Shown one piece after another: positions 8,366 to 18,153 of a DNA stretch of 64,000 nucleotides. The first letter of the stretch is position 1, and every line of letters begins with the position of its first letter. The position numbers were made by a program, and so were the translations under genes. The stretch is taken from contig NZ_PGCK01000002.1 in assembly GCF_021023085.1 (NCBI RefSeq), positions 1 to 64,000 of the forward strand, in the 5' to 3' direction. Source of the stretch: Methanooceanicella nereidis. Its GTDB lineage: Archaea > Halobacteriota > Methanocellia > Methanocellales > Methanocellaceae. The notes beneath the pieces were generated by a model. It was not told where the DNA came from. It made no database searches and saw only the letters and a list, made by a program, of their open reading frames with translations.

Positions 8366-9536
8366 ATTCGGCACACCCGCGGCACATGAGGAACATGGCT
8401 ACATTCTCCGGAAGGCGCCCCACGCCTTCGCTGACACGGTAAACTTTATCTTTTATCTCTACCTGCTGCGGCTTCGTCACGAGCACCCTTACCGGTGAAT
8501 CACTAAATATTATAGCGTCATTCAGAGGATTAAAGGTTTCCAGCCGGTCGCGCACTAGCGGCGTCACCCTGAACGCTGAGCCGCCATGTATAGAGCCGGG
8601 AAGCCTAATAAGCCTTTTTATATCGGCCGTGACAGGCTCGTCAGTCTTGCCGGCGAGATCGACCTTGAAATCGTCTATCGTACCGGCAAGCATGTTCTTG
8701 AAAAAATTCTCCATGTTGCCCGGGGATAGCTCGATCAGCCCTTTATTTAATATAGTTTCATAGCTTTCGGGATTGCGCGCCATCTCTAGCACTTTTTTAA
8801 GGTTTTTATCAAGCCCGAACCTTCTGAGATTCTCACGGGCCTCTTTTTCCGGCATTTTACCGATCTCCTGAAGTTTAGAGGCTATATACCTGGCCACCCG
8901 CATATTCCATCCATAGCTCCCTTTTTTATCATCATCGAAGCCCCGGATCCGCCATATGCCGGTCATCCTGGACCTGACGAACATATTTTCCGGGTCGAGG
9001 CCGGTCCCGAGCACATAATCGACGATCTCTCTTCGTTCAGGGCTTTTAAGCGACCTGACCTTTTCATCCCTGATATGGACGTGGTATCCCCTGCCGCCCG
9101 AGAACACAATATCCATATCCTTTTCCCTGAATCCCATATCATCTATGAGAAATTCGTCAATGAGCCGGATTATCTCTTTTTTTACGTTCTCAAGCATTTC
9201 AGAATAAGAATTAAAGTTACCGGGAAGATGGTCCGCGTCAAGATCAAATATGAGGTCTGCTCCCTGCCACTTTTTTTCAACCATGGTGGGCGCGGCAGGA
9301 TGAGTATAATAAGCGGTCGAGTGGTATGCATGCCTTGGCGCCATGCCGCTCAGATAATCGCTAAGCTCCCCTACGGTATTGAATGATTTATGCCTGCGCA
9401 TCGCGACGCCGGGGGTCTCGTCGAATAGTATGAACCCCCATTCACGGTCGGGTAATTCCGGCGGCGGATAAACAGGATTTTCAGAGTAATATTCTCTGAA
9501 CTTTTGTTTCAGGAATACTCTCGTTTGATCATTCAT
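8355..9536 (-). CDS. priS: DNA primase, small catalytic subunit
   Basis: A 393-residue catalytic subunit of the archaeal/eukaryotic primase, which makes RNA/DNA primers with PriL. The metal-binding motif DLIFDLDADH (DxD) lies near residue 98. The nucleotide-binding FSGGRGYHVHI and the RLPGSIHGGSAF segment near residue 320 are family hallmarks. It is the first gene of the operon running to pac2 and overlaps gins51. PriL is not in the window. Confidence 0.97.
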   Translation of the reverse strand: MNDQTRVFLKQKFREYYSENPVYPPPELPDREWGFILFDETPGVAMRRHKSFNTVGELSDYLSGMAPRHAYHSTAYYTHPAAPTMVEKKWQGADLIFDLDADHLPGNFNSYSEMLENVKKEIIRLIDEFLIDDMGFREKDMDIVFSGGRGYHVHIRDEKVRSLKSPERREIVDYVLGTGLDPENMFVRSRMTGIWRIRGFDDDKKGSYGWNMRVARYIASKLQEIGKMPEKEARENLRRFGLDKNLKKVLEMARNPESYETILNKGLIELSPGNMENFFKNMLAGTIDDFKVDLAGKTDEPVTADIKRLIRLPGSIHGGSAFRVTPLVRDRLETFNPLNDAIIFSDSPVRVLVTKPQQVEIKDKVYRVSEGVGRLPENVAMFLMCRGCAEYEP

Positions 9537-9928
9537 AGTATTGGACTATCTTATCGATTGGATATAAAATGGTTACTACCCATATGCATATAGTCATGTA
9601 CTTAAACACGAATGGTTGAATATAACCCCGGTTTTTTACAATTGATTCAAAAAATGTATAATGGTCTTGAGGATACCAATAAAGTTCTCTGCCGACTATT
9701 TTCAATCGCCAGTATTTGTTAAAGCTATTTTTCATGCAATTATAGATATGGCCGTAAAAGATACTTTTCAATTTTTGATAAATCGGCGGGGTATATACCT
9801 GTTTTTAAATTGGAATAATATTATGAAAAAAGAAAAAAGAGTTTTTATTGATTCTTCCATAAAATCAATTATTTGGATAATATTATTTTATAAAAATAAA
9901 ACAAATAAAAAATTGACAGGAGGAAAAC
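9537..9928. other. Intergenic, AT-rich, divergent promoter region
   Basis: About 390 bases between the divergent priS and membrane-protein genes. It is AT-rich with long A/T runs (9830-9910), as expected for promoters. An 80-codon minus-strand frame at 9529-9771 overlaps priS and has no family-like features. No RNA gene was recognised. Confidence 0.5.
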
Positions 9929-10420
9929 ATGTCAGCAAAAGAAATAGGTGATGGCTCTATTGCCGGTATTATAGCCGGTATAGTGATGGGGTTATTTACT
10001 ATAATTTTAGTACTTATAGGATTGGCCTCGTTGACCGCGTTCATAGACATCAGGACAGTGTTCGGCGGCCTGCTCCCGGCGGTGGGGACCGCTGCAGCAT
10101 CATTGACAGCGATGATAACGTTCCTATTGTTCACATCCATTATAGGCCTCATACTCGGAGCCGTATATGGCGCGATATATGAGAACATACCGACACGTAG
10201 CTCGATAACAAAAGGCATAGTATTTATGCTGGTGGTATGGGCGATATTCGGGTTATTATTACCTTTGGTACTGGGAGCCGGCGTAGGCCTGCCCGCAGGG
10301 ATAACCGCATCGAGCATACTATCCGCGCTTGTAGCCGCAGTGATATGGGGCGCAGTGCTCGGCCTGGCATTTGACTGGGTCTCGGGAAAGACTGTAGCGC
10401 CGGCAAGAGTGATATCTTAA
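9929..10420 (+). CDS. Four-helix membrane protein, unknown function
   Basis: A 163-residue, strongly hydrophobic protein that I do not recognise by name. It has four likely membrane spans, about residues 8-35, 50-85 (long, Gly/Ala-rich), 93-115 and 120-150, with the short charged loop YENIPTRSSITKG in between. Gly- and Ala-rich helices (IAGIIAGIVMG, GLILGAVYGAIYE) recall a tandem-duplicated helical-hairpin fold. A good SD, GGAGGA, precedes the ATG. It is followed by a strong hairpin shared with the converging valS gene. Confidence 0.75.
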   Translation: MSAKEIGDGSIAGIIAGIVMGLFTIILVLIGLASLTAFIDIRTVFGGLLPAVGTAAASLTAMITFLLFTSIIGLILGAVYGAIYENIPTRSSITKGIVFMLVVWAIFGLLLPLVLGAGVGLPAGITASSILSALVAAVIWGAVLGLAFDWVSGKTVAPARVIS

Positions 10421-10439
10421 AAAGAAAAATAAAAGTCGG

Positions 10440-10468
10440 GCATCAAATTTGGTCATCAAATTTGATGC
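10440..10468. terminator. Bidirectional terminator hairpin
   Basis: GCATCAAATTTG/CAAATTTGATGC form a perfect 12-bp stem around GTCAT. It lies between the converging membrane-protein and valS genes. A T-rich run follows on the + side and a weaker one on the minus side. Confidence 0.65.
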
Positions 10469-10488
10469 GATCTACTTTTTTATCCGGA

Positions 10489-12942
10489 TCATCTTTCGAT
10501 CTTCATCAGCACCTGGACATCGCCCAGAGTAGATACGGCGTCCGCTTCCTCAACCGGGCCGTACGAGATCTCGCCGATCTTCATGGTGTCCTTTAATACG
10601 GGCTCGATGAGCTTAATGTCCTCTTCAAGTCCGTCGCTGTATATCTTAAGGCTCTTAAGGACAGAGTTTTGTGCGAGGTTATTGGAGTTCTTGTACTGCC
10701 TTAAGGTCGATACGAGAACGCCCGCCATATTACCCAGCCTTAGCGCGTCCGCATCCTCCCATGACTCGTTCGGTGTCGGCCACGAGGAGATATGCAGGCT
10801 TAACGCGCCGTGTGAATCCCTGAACATGCACTGGTATATCTCTTCTGTCACGTGAGGCGTGAACGGCCCCAGCAACTTCAGGCAGCTGAGCAGAGTGGTG
10901 TAAAGCGTATACAGGACAGCTTCTCGGGACCCGGAGCTATCAGACCCTTCCTTGTATAGCCTGTCTTTGACCATCTCAAGATAATTGTCGCACAGGTCGC
11001 CCCAGAAGAACTGTTCAGTGATAACCTTCGCTTTGCTGTACTCGTACCTGTTGAAGTTGTCAGTGCTTTCACGTATGACGTTATTGAGCTTGGTCAAAAG
11101 CCACCTGTCGATCAATTCCAGCTCGGGCAAATCATCGCCCGGCTTGTAGTCCTTCAGATGCATTGACACGAACCTTGAAGCGTTCCACAGCTTATTTATG
11201 AACTTCTGGCCGTAAACGACCTCTTTATCCTTGAAGGACAGGTCGTCGCCCAGCTTGGCGGACGCGGCCCACCATCTCAGCGCGTCGGCGCTGAACCTGT
11301 CTACGACAGGCAGAGGCTCGATAATGTTACCTTTAGACTTGTGCATCGCCTTGCCGTTCGAGTCCAGCCCGTGCCCGGATATCATCACGGTGGTCCAGGG
11401 CAGCGTGCCGGTATGCAGATAGCTCTTTATGACAGTGTAGAACAGCCATGTCCTGATGATCTCGTGTGCCTGCGGCCTGAGGCTCATCGGGTAGATCTTA
11501 TTGATGATCGAGTCCGGCTCTCCCCAGTTTGAATTGATCAGGGGCGTCACCGATGAGGTAGCCCATGTGTCCATAACGTCCTTCTCAGGCTCGAATTCTG
11601 TAGAGCCGCATTTCGGGCACGGGTGTAATGGCGATGCCGCCATCGGGTCTACTGGAAGCTGACTATCCTCGGCCACTGTCACTTCGCCGCATTTCTTACA
11701 ATACCATACCGGGAACGGTACTCCGAAGTAGCGCTGCCTGGAGATGCACCAGTCCCACTTCAGCCCGTTGATCCATGTATCATACCTGACCTTCATGTGC
11801 TCCGGATACCAGTTAATGCCGGCACCCTGCTCGAGCAGCTTATCCTTAAGGTCGAGTATCCTGATGAACCACTGCGGAGTGACAAAATATTCTACAGGAG
11901 TGCTGCATCGCTCATGGACGTTCATGACATGGGTGATGGGCTTCTGCTCGACGAGCAGTCCCGATCCCTTAAGGTCCTCCATTATCTGCTTTCTGCACTC
12001 TGCAAGAGTCATGCCCCTGTAATTGGCCGCGTTCTCGTTCATGGTGCCGTCCGCGTTTATCGAAAGTTTTAGCGGAAGGTCATATTCTCTCCACCAGTCG
12101 ATATCGGTCTTGTCTCCGAACGTACATACCATCACGAGACCGGTACCGAAGTCTATCTCGACCTTTCTGTCGGCTATGACCGGCACCTCTGCGTTAAATA
12201 TCGGGGTTATCGCCTTTCTGCCGATAAGTTTTTTATACCTCTCGTCCTCCGGGTTCACGATCAATGCCACACAGGAGGATATGAGTTCCGGCCTTGACGT
12301 CGCGATCAAAAGATCCTCGCCAGTATCGGCGGCTTTGAACTTTATAGTGTTAAGGAAAGAGCGCTTTTCGTCAGAGTCTTCCACATCTGCCTGCGCAAGG
12401 GATGTCTGGCAAAGCGGACACCATATGGCTGGCTCATTGCGGCGCTCCATGCGCTTTTGCTTATACAGGTCGATGAAAGAGCGCTGGGATATACGCTGAC
12501 AGCGCTTGTTAATGGTCGAATAGAGAAGGTCCCAGTCCACGGAGATGCCGAGCTTCGTCCATACGTTACGGTAGTTCGCTCCGCCTATCTCCGTCTCCTT
12601 TAAACAAAGCTTTACGAACTCCTCGCGCCCGATATCCTTAATGTTGACCTTATACTTTTTCTCTACGAACCTTTCCGTGGGAAGCCCGTTATCGTCAAAG
12701 CCCATAGGGTAGAAAACGTTCTTGCCAAGCATGCGCTGGTAGCGGGCCACGAACTCTGCCTGTGAGTAGGACATTACATGGCCCATATGAATGTATCCCG
12801 ACAGCGTCGGCGGCGGCGTATCGATAGAATACGTCGGCTTTTCGCTATTCGGGTCGAACTTGAACACTTTTTCATCTTCCCAGAACTTCTGTATCCCGGG
12901 CTCTATTTCCTTCGGGTCGTACTTCTTCGCTAACTCTCTCAT
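10489..12942 (-). CDS. valS: Valyl-tRNA synthetase
   Basis: Charges tRNA-Val. At 817 residues this is a class I synthetase with the HIGH-type signature SGYIHMGHV near residue 50 and the KMSKS-type MHKSKGNIIEP near residue 545. The editing domain lies between them. Zinc-type cysteine pairs occur at CPLCQ (near residue 176) and CKKC/CPKC (near residues 415-445). The tRNA-binding C-terminal helical domain includes LIDRWLLTKLNNVI. PPPTLSGYIHMG distinguishes it from IleS and LeuS. It is monocistronic, with hairpins or intergenic gaps on both sides. Confidence 0.95.
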   Translation of the reverse strand: MRELAKKYDPKEIEPGIQKFWEDEKVFKFDPNSEKPTYSIDTPPPTLSGYIHMGHVMSYSQAEFVARYQRMLGKNVFYPMGFDDNGLPTERFVEKKYKVNIKDIGREEFVKLCLKETEIGGANYRNVWTKLGISVDWDLLYSTINKRCQRISQRSFIDLYKQKRMERRNEPAIWCPLCQTSLAQADVEDSDEKRSFLNTIKFKAADTGEDLLIATSRPELISSCVALIVNPEDERYKKLIGRKAITPIFNAEVPVIADRKVEIDFGTGLVMVCTFGDKTDIDWWREYDLPLKLSINADGTMNENAANYRGMTLAECRKQIMEDLKGSGLLVEQKPITHVMNVHERCSTPVEYFVTPQWFIRILDLKDKLLEQGAGINWYPEHMKVRYDTWINGLKWDWCISRQRYFGVPFPVWYCKKCGEVTVAEDSQLPVDPMAASPLHPCPKCGSTEFEPEKDVMDTWATSSVTPLINSNWGEPDSIINKIYPMSLRPQAHEIIRTWLFYTVIKSYLHTGTLPWTTVMISGHGLDSNGKAMHKSKGNIIEPLPVVDRFSADALRWWAASAKLGDDLSFKDKEVVYGQKFINKLWNASRFVSMHLKDYKPGDDLPELELIDRWLLTKLNNVIRESTDNFNRYEYSKAKVITEQFFWGDLCDNYLEMVKDRLYKEGSDSSGSREAVLYTLYTTLLSCLKLLGPFTPHVTEEIYQCMFRDSHGALSLHISSWPTPNESWEDADALRLGNMAGVLVSTLRQYKNSNNLAQNSVLKSLKIYSDGLEEDIKLIEPVLKDTMKIGEISYGPVEEADAVSTLGDVQVLMKIER

Positions 12943-13116
12943 GAAATATGCCTCTGATGCTCGAATAAAGGTAAATTGATGACGTCGCCGGTAAATCGGC
13001 GTATATGGACCAATTTTTTTAGAGAAAATAATCTTCCTAACTATAAATAGTATTCGTCAATATGCACGATAGCAGTAGGTCCGCAGATGATACCATTGTT
13101 AAAAAAACAAAATGCC

Positions 13117-13155
13117 AAAGCATCAAAAAATGGGGGGGTTATTATTTGATGCTTT
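13117..13155 (-). terminator. Terminator hairpin after TPR gene
   Basis: AAAGCATCAAA (13117-13127) pairs with TTTGATGCTTT (13145-13155). On the minus strand the stem overlaps the TPR gene's stop and is followed by a T run. The loop contains a run of seven G/C bases. Confidence 0.6.
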
Positions 13156-14242
13156 ACTTTTTAAATAGCTCATTTAGCCGGGAATTCGCATACCTGACCA
13201 TATCAGGATGGTCATGTGCGTATTTTATGAAGTTTTGGTATGCGTTTATCGCTTCTTTGTTTATCTCAAGCTCCTCCAGCGCCATAGCCAGGTGATAATA
13301 TGCCATATCGTAATCCTGCCTGTTCATTATGGCCTTTTCAAACTCGATCACGGCATTATCCGGCTCGCCTCTGTCCATATAGATCAGTCCGGCACAATAG
13401 TGAGCCTCCGCAAATCCCTGCCTGATGCGCGACGATTCGTGGAACTCCCGTATAGCCTCTCCCAGATCGCCTTTCTTATAATAGGTCAGGGCGAGGTTAA
13501 AATGAACATCCGCATCTTCCTTTGCCATGGTAAGGGCTTTATTATATTCCTCGATAGCCCTCTCGACCAGTCCCTGGTCGTTAAGGATAACTCCTATGTT
13601 ATTATGAGCTTCATAGAGGTCGGGCTTAAGGCGTAAGGCTTCCCTGAACTCCTGTATGGCATTGGCGTATTCTTCCCTTTTAGCGAACTTAATGCCTCTG
13701 TTATAGTGTTCTTTAGCCTTATCATGCCTGATACGTTCGACAGCCTCGAACTCCTGCATGGCGTAATCCAGAAGGCCCCTGTTAGTCAGTAAAAGGCCGA
13801 GATTATAGTGTGCCTTATAATGGTTAGGCTGTAAGCGTAAAACTTTATTATATTCCCAAATTGCATTCTCATACAGGCCTTTTTTCGATAGCAGGACACC
13901 TATGTTATAGTGGGCTTCGATATGATCCCCGTCAAGGCGCGTGGTCTTGAGGAACTCTTCTATAGCCTTATCCAGCTTTCCGGCTTTTGCGTAGGCTACG
14001 CCCAGATTATAATGCGTATCGGGGTTCTTTGGGTCCAGCGACACGGAGATAAGGCAATTTTTTATATCCTTTTCCAGCTGGTTCTTACCTGTGTGTTGAT
14101 CCTTGAAGCCGATTTCAGGGGTTTCATCGCCAGTCCATGATATCAGCTTACCCCGCACTTTTCGGATGTCATCTTCAAGGTCCGGACTATCCCCGTACGG
14201 TCGCCTGAATACGACATCAAAATAATTCTTAAATACGTTCAT
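13154..14242 (-). CDS. TPR-repeat protein
   Basis: A 362-residue protein built almost entirely of 34-residue tetratricopeptide repeats. After an ~85-residue non-repeat start there are about eight, with the pattern AHYNLGLLLTNRG..DYAMQEF. TPRs form a right-handed superhelix that binds protein partners; the partner is unknown. No signal peptide or membrane span is visible, so it is probably cytoplasmic. It belongs to the same style as the large TPR proteins at 56-64 kb but is shorter. Confidence 0.88.
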   Translation of the reverse strand: MNVFKNYFDVVFRRPYGDSPDLEDDIRKVRGKLISWTGDETPEIGFKDQHTGKNQLEKDIKNCLISVSLDPKNPDTHYNLGVAYAKAGKLDKAIEEFLKTTRLDGDHIEAHYNIGVLLSKKGLYENAIWEYNKVLRLQPNHYKAHYNLGLLLTNRGLLDYAMQEFEAVERIRHDKAKEHYNRGIKFAKREEYANAIQEFREALRLKPDLYEAHNNIGVILNDQGLVERAIEEYNKALTMAKEDADVHFNLALTYYKKGDLGEAIREFHESSRIRQGFAEAHYCAGLIYMDRGEPDNAVIEFEKAIMNRQDYDMAYYHLAMALEELEINKEAINAYQNFIKYAHDHPDMVRYANSRLNELFKK

Positions 14243-14452
14243 TGCCCCCCAACCTATACTACCCGATACACCATCATCGATTTATCAATTATAGCTCGAT
14301 GAAATATATCCAGAGATAGATATTATGTATTAGTATATCCTTATTGATAAAAAGCTTATCGACCAATCAGTTACTTATGAAGCGAAGGAGTATTTCTCAT
14401 ATTTTAAAAATACAAATTTAAAGGAATTTAAAAATAATAGTCCAATTTTTTA

Positions 14453-15241
14453 CTATTCACATCTTCGCCATGCAGCGCTGAAAATCAGGTTAGCCATCTT
14501 AACTATATTCGGGTTGATGGAAGTGATGCCGGAATGCGAAGCTCCGGTCACCGGGAGCAAATATATCAGTTCCCGGTCATCGACTATGAACAATAGCACA
14601 TCATCGGATAACATCCGGTGGAACTCCGCGAAATCCTCGTCTTCCATAAATTTGCTTTTTTCCTGGCCTTTTTTGGGGTATTTGACACGCGCGTTTTTTA
14701 TCCCGTATTTTTTTGCAAGGTCAGAGGGGGCCCCGAGCACGAGAAGATCAACGAAGACCTCTTTACCCGTTAAATGCTTTAGAACGTCAACATGGTCCGA
14801 CGGGATAATGCCCTTGACAGAGCGTTTTGCCGAGGATAACATCTCCCCCAGCTTACGCTCGATGTTTCTTTCTCCGAATAGCGTCCATAGCACATCCGGA
14901 GACCCCTGAGACTCGCGATGCTTCTCAAGGTCCCTGAACTCCTCCCGGGCGGCGTCGGCAGCCCTGTGATGTGCTTCCACCATATGTTTTAGGGCGGACT
15001 CATATGGGACCGCCCGGTATATGGCAGGCCGGGAACTGACCACCATTACCAGCCCTTTATCAGTAAGGCTCTTCAGGCTCTGGTATACGTTCGGCTTCGA
15101 CGCTCCCCAAAATTCATATATCTGCTTTACATCGGCGGTCTCCAGTAAGACCAGCGCGGAATAGACCTTGGCCTCATATTCGGTAAGACCCAGAATATGA
15201 AGAGAATCGATAAGCCTGCCTGTGATCGGGTTCATGGTCAT
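14453..15241 (-). CDS. TrmB-family transcriptional regulator
   Basis: A protein of about 262 residues. The N-terminal winged helix (LGLTEYEAKVYSALVLLETADVKQI, then KPNVYQSLKSLTDKGLV) is the TrmB DNA-binding domain. A coiled-coil linker (residues ~85-110) follows. The C-terminal part resembles the phospholipase-D-like effector region of small TrmB proteins (ERKLGEMLSSAKRSVKGIIP). Sensed ligand and targets are unknown. Nearby candidates are the adjacent UspA gene (31 bases upstream boundary) and the MFS exporter at 16 kb. Start is ATG 15241 or 15235. Confidence 0.82.
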   Translation of the reverse strand: MTMNPITGRLIDSLHILGLTEYEAKVYSALVLLETADVKQIYEFWGASKPNVYQSLKSLTDKGLVMVVSSRPAIYRAVPYESALKHMVEAHHRAADAAREEFRDLEKHRESQGSPDVLWTLFGERNIERKLGEMLSSAKRSVKGIIPSDHVDVLKHLTGKEVFVDLLVLGAPSDLAKKYGIKNARVKYPKKGQEKSKFMEDEDFAEFHRMLSDDVLLFIVDDRELIYLLPVTGASHSGITSINPNIVKMANLIFSAAWRRCE

Positions 15242-15274
15242 CAATATTAATAGCCTGTACTGCGGTGAATCCTG

Positions 15275-15718
15275 TTATTCTTCCGGGCTTTTGACCACAA
15301 GTACGGGACAATCAGCCATGCGCACGATACTTTCAGCCACGCTTCCCAGCAATATCCGGTCAATGCCGCTCTTGCCAAGCGTGCCGACAACTATCAGGTC
15401 TATGTTATGCTCTCCGGCAAATTTCGTGATCTCTATGGCCGGGCTTCCTTCGACGACGTGTGCCTCTATGGCCACCCCGTCACCGGCAGCCTCTTTGACC
15501 ATATTGATGGCTTCATTGCCCTCCTTCTCCAGAAGGTCGTGCATGCCGGTCCACACTGAATCGACAGGTATGTTATTGAACACGGTATTATCAATGACAT
15601 AGACCGCATATATGGAGGAGTTTTGAAGCCTTGCCAGTTCAACTCCCTTTTTTATAGCGTTCATCGTTCGTTTAGACCCGTCCGTCGCGATCAGTATGTT
15701 CTTGAAAATTTCTGCCAT
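15275..15718 (-). CDS. Universal stress protein (UspA family)
   Basis: A 147-residue single-domain USP. The opening KNILIATDGSKRTMNAI and the ATP-binding signature GTLGKSGIDRILLGSVAE (G-x2-G-x9-G-S form) show an ATP-binding subtype. USPs act as small nucleotide-dependent stress regulators in the cytoplasm. ATG 15718 has GGAGATTGACC just upstream and is preferred to an in-frame TTG at 15724. Just downstream lies the TrmB regulator on the same strand. Confidence 0.93.
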   Translation of the reverse strand: MAEIFKNILIATDGSKRTMNAIKKGVELARLQNSSIYAVYVIDNTVFNNIPVDSVWTGMHDLLEKEGNEAINMVKEAAGDGVAIEAHVVEGSPAIEITKFAGEHNIDLIVVGTLGKSGIDRILLGSVAESIVRMADCPVLVVKSPEE

Positions 15719-15932
15719 GGTCAATCTCCGATAAAACTATAATTTGCTTTTTCATATAATAAGGTTGTTATACAGGACACAACCGAACCATAAAAGATAA
15801 GCTCATTTTTTTATAGCCTATGGATATATGATTATTTTTTAGTTGTACTGATAGCAACAACTTTAGAAAATTATTTAAGCATGAATTGACATTGTTCTGC
15901 AAGGCCATAAAAAACCATGGCCGTATCGTTTG

Positions 15933-15950
15933 CCCATATCAGCATATGGG
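15933..15950. promoter_or_regulatory. Inverted repeat upstream of MFS gene
   Basis: CCCATAT/ATATGGG with a 4-base gap lies 30-48 bases before the exporter start, where a repressor operator would fit. A second small inverted repeat, GGCCAT/ATGGCC, lies at 15903-15922. The link to the nearby TrmB protein is a guess. Confidence 0.35.
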
Positions 15951-15980
15951 AACAGTCTGTGATAACGAACCCTTACAGGG

Positions 15981-17504
15981 ATGATAGAAATGGAAAGTGT
16001 TGAAAAAAGCAAGAGCATATCGCCTGTTTACACCCTGGCAGTACTGGCCATAGGCGTCTTCATGGCTCAGCTCGATGTGACTATATTTGTTCCGGCGCTG
16101 AACAGCGTAGTCTCTGAATACAAGACGACCTTTGAATGGGTCATCTGGACCGTCACGATCTATATGCTTGCGTTTACGGTCACCATGCCGCTGGCCGGCA
16201 AGATATCCGACCTGTATGGAAGAAAAAGGTTATACATCTTTGGTGTCGGCCTATTCTCTATAGGTTCCCTCGCCTGCGGCCTCGCATGGGATATTAACTC
16301 GCTGCTGTTTTTCAGGATAATCCAGGCCATAGGAGGCGGTATGATATTCCCATCCGCGCTTGCGGAAATAGGGAGCAGCATATCAAAAGAGAAGAGAGGC
16401 ATGGCCCTTGGCATAATGATGGCTGTGAATGCTGTCGCAGCTATAATAGGGCCTAACCTGGGAGGCTTCCTGGTAGAAAACCTGGGCTGGAGATATGTTT
16501 TCTACATAAACCCGCCCATCGGCATACTGGCGATCTTGCTGGCATTAAAGTTCCCTGAGACCTATGGGACTGAAAAGCATAAGATAGATATTGTGGGCGC
16601 GATCCTGCTTGCAGGAGGCCTGCTGTCGTTCATGCTCGGAATCGTAAGGATCGAGAAACTACCCCTGAGCGACGTTACCGTATACCCGTTCTTTATAGCA
16701 GCCGCGGCTCTTGCCATATTACTTGTCATGTATGAGAAACGCACAGTTGAGCCGATACTTAATATACCGCTGCTTTCCAGAGGGGACCTGCTTGCAGTTA
16801 ACCTGGCAGCACTGACATTCGGCTTCTGTTTCTTCTCAGTGGTCCTATACATACCCTCATTTGCCCAGCTCATACTCGGCCTCGGGATACAGGATAGCGG
16901 CACGATACTTACACCGCTTACATTATCCGTGCTGGTGATGGCCGTTTTAGGCGGTAAGCTGATGGACATGTACGGCATCAAGCCGATCATATTGCTGGGA
17001 GCCGCCATTATGTGCATATCGTTGTTCGGCCTGGTATATTTCTCCACCAGTTCACTGATACTGGCAACCATACTTCTCGTGATGGGAATAGGCGTGGGCT
17101 TCTGTATGGGCTCTTTCCAGAACCTTATGATGTCCCTTGTGCCAGACTCGTACAAAGGCAGCGCAAGCGGCATAGTCAACGTTTTCATGAATATTGGAGG
17201 CATCATAGGACCGACGATAGGAAGCTATTACCTGTCAAGAGGCTCTAAAAAGATCGAAGAACTTAAAGCCTCAATGATGCCCGGAACCGGCGGGGATACG
17301 CCGATGACGATGCCTCCGTCCGGAACAGGCATGGATCAGATGATGCTTAACCTGGTAAAGGATTGTATGGGAGAAGCCTTCAGCGATATATTCATGCTTA
17401 CCGCAGCAGTGTCCGTGCTGACGATCATCCTGCTTGCATATCTTGTGATAAGAGGTCGCCGGGCAGTATCCGGGGATACGGCAGGGGAGCTAATGGAAAA
17501 TTAG
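15981..17504 (+). CDS. MFS drug exporter, DHA2 (14-span, EmrB/QacA) type
   Basis: A 507-residue integral membrane transporter that by family exports drugs or other hydrophobic compounds using the proton gradient. Motif A, GKISDLYGRKRLY, follows span 2. The DHA2-type LDVTIFVPALN is in span 1 and the motif-C region GPNLGGFLVENLGWRYVFYINPP in spans 5-6. There are about 14 hydrophobic segments. A Met/Pro/Gly-rich extracytoplasmic loop lies before the last span (MMPGTGGDTPMTMPPS). ATG 15990 with AGGGATGA upstream may be the real start. Confidence 0.92.
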   Translation: MIEMESVEKSKSISPVYTLAVLAIGVFMAQLDVTIFVPALNSVVSEYKTTFEWVIWTVTIYMLAFTVTMPLAGKISDLYGRKRLYIFGVGLFSIGSLACGLAWDINSLLFFRIIQAIGGGMIFPSALAEIGSSISKEKRGMALGIMMAVNAVAAIIGPNLGGFLVENLGWRYVFYINPPIGILAILLALKFPETYGTEKHKIDIVGAILLAGGLLSFMLGIVRIEKLPLSDVTVYPFFIAAAALAILLVMYEKRTVEPILNIPLLSRGDLLAVNLAALTFGFCFFSVVLYIPSFAQLILGLGIQDSGTILTPLTLSVLVMAVLGGKLMDMYGIKPIILLGAAIMCISLFGLVYFSTSSLILATILLVMGIGVGFCMGSFQNLMMSLVPDSYKGSASGIVNVFMNIGGIIGPTIGSYYLSRGSKKIEELKASMMPGTGGDTPMTMPPSGTGMDQMMLNLVKDCMGEAFSDIFMLTAAVSVLTIILLAYLVIRGRRAVSGDTAGELMEN

Positions 17505-17780
17505 CATTAACCCCCTTTTCTATTTTATATTATTTTATACCCTTTACAACATTTTTGATTACGATTTAATTAGTAAAACTACTATTTTTAGTGTAAACAG
17601 GGATAAATTTAGCTATATTTTGATTAATAAAAGGTAAAAATAGGATATTATTACAAAATAACCAATAATATATACTTATTATTCATAATAAGTAAAATTT
17701 TAGTATATTTCACTAAAAGCCCAGATAATCTTAAACATTTTATCCTTATATCTTATTTATAGAGGAGGTATACCAATACT
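17505..17780. other. AT-rich intergenic region
   Basis: Very AT-rich, with several A/T runs; probably the exporter terminator and the promoter of the Gly/Tyr-rich protein. TTATATCTTATTTATA at 17746-17761 could hold the TATA box. I see nothing else. Confidence 0.4.
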
Positions 17781-18122
17781 ATGCTTAAAAAAATCTTATT
17801 GTTGGCTACCGTAATGCTTCTTCTGGCAGCATTCATTATACCGGCGGAAGCTTTCTACGGTTATCGGGGATGTGCGCCTTATGCAGGCTTTTGCGGATAC
17901 CCCGGATCTCTGGGCAGTCCCGCGCTATATGGCTCTCTCGGGTACGGTGGATATCCGGGATCATATGGATCTCTTGGGTATGCGGGATATACGGGACTGT
18001 ATGGCAGCCTGGGATATGCCGGATACCGGGGCTTATACGGAGGCCTGGGATACGGAGGTCTTTTAGGTAGAACCGGCCTTCTTGGATATCCCGGAATATC
18101 CGGAATATGCGGATTCTGCTAA
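17781..18122 (+). CDS. Secreted Gly/Tyr-rich repeat protein
   Basis: A 113-residue exported protein of unknown function. A clear signal peptide (MLKKILLLATVMLLLAAFII, cleavage likely after PAEA) is followed by a low-complexity mature part of about 88 residues. This is made mostly of G, Y, L and S in repeats such as YGSLGYAGYTGL with a period of about 10-14. Four Cys form CAPYAGFC at the start and CGFC at the end, suggesting disulfides or metal. Such sequences recall Gly/Tyr structural or adhesive proteins. GGAGGT lies 11 bases upstream of the ATG and a hairpin terminator follows, so it stands alone. Confidence 0.75.
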   Translation: MLKKILLLATVMLLLAAFIIPAEAFYGYRGCAPYAGFCGYPGSLGSPALYGSLGYGGYPGSYGSLGYAGYTGLYGSLGYAGYRGLYGGLGYGGLLGRTGLLGYPGISGICGFC

Positions 18123-18153
18123 ACATAGACGACTGACATGATAAAAATAAAGC

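Noticed and set aside
9529-9771. 80-codon minus-strand frame before priS
   Set aside because: It overlaps the primase start and has no family-like features.
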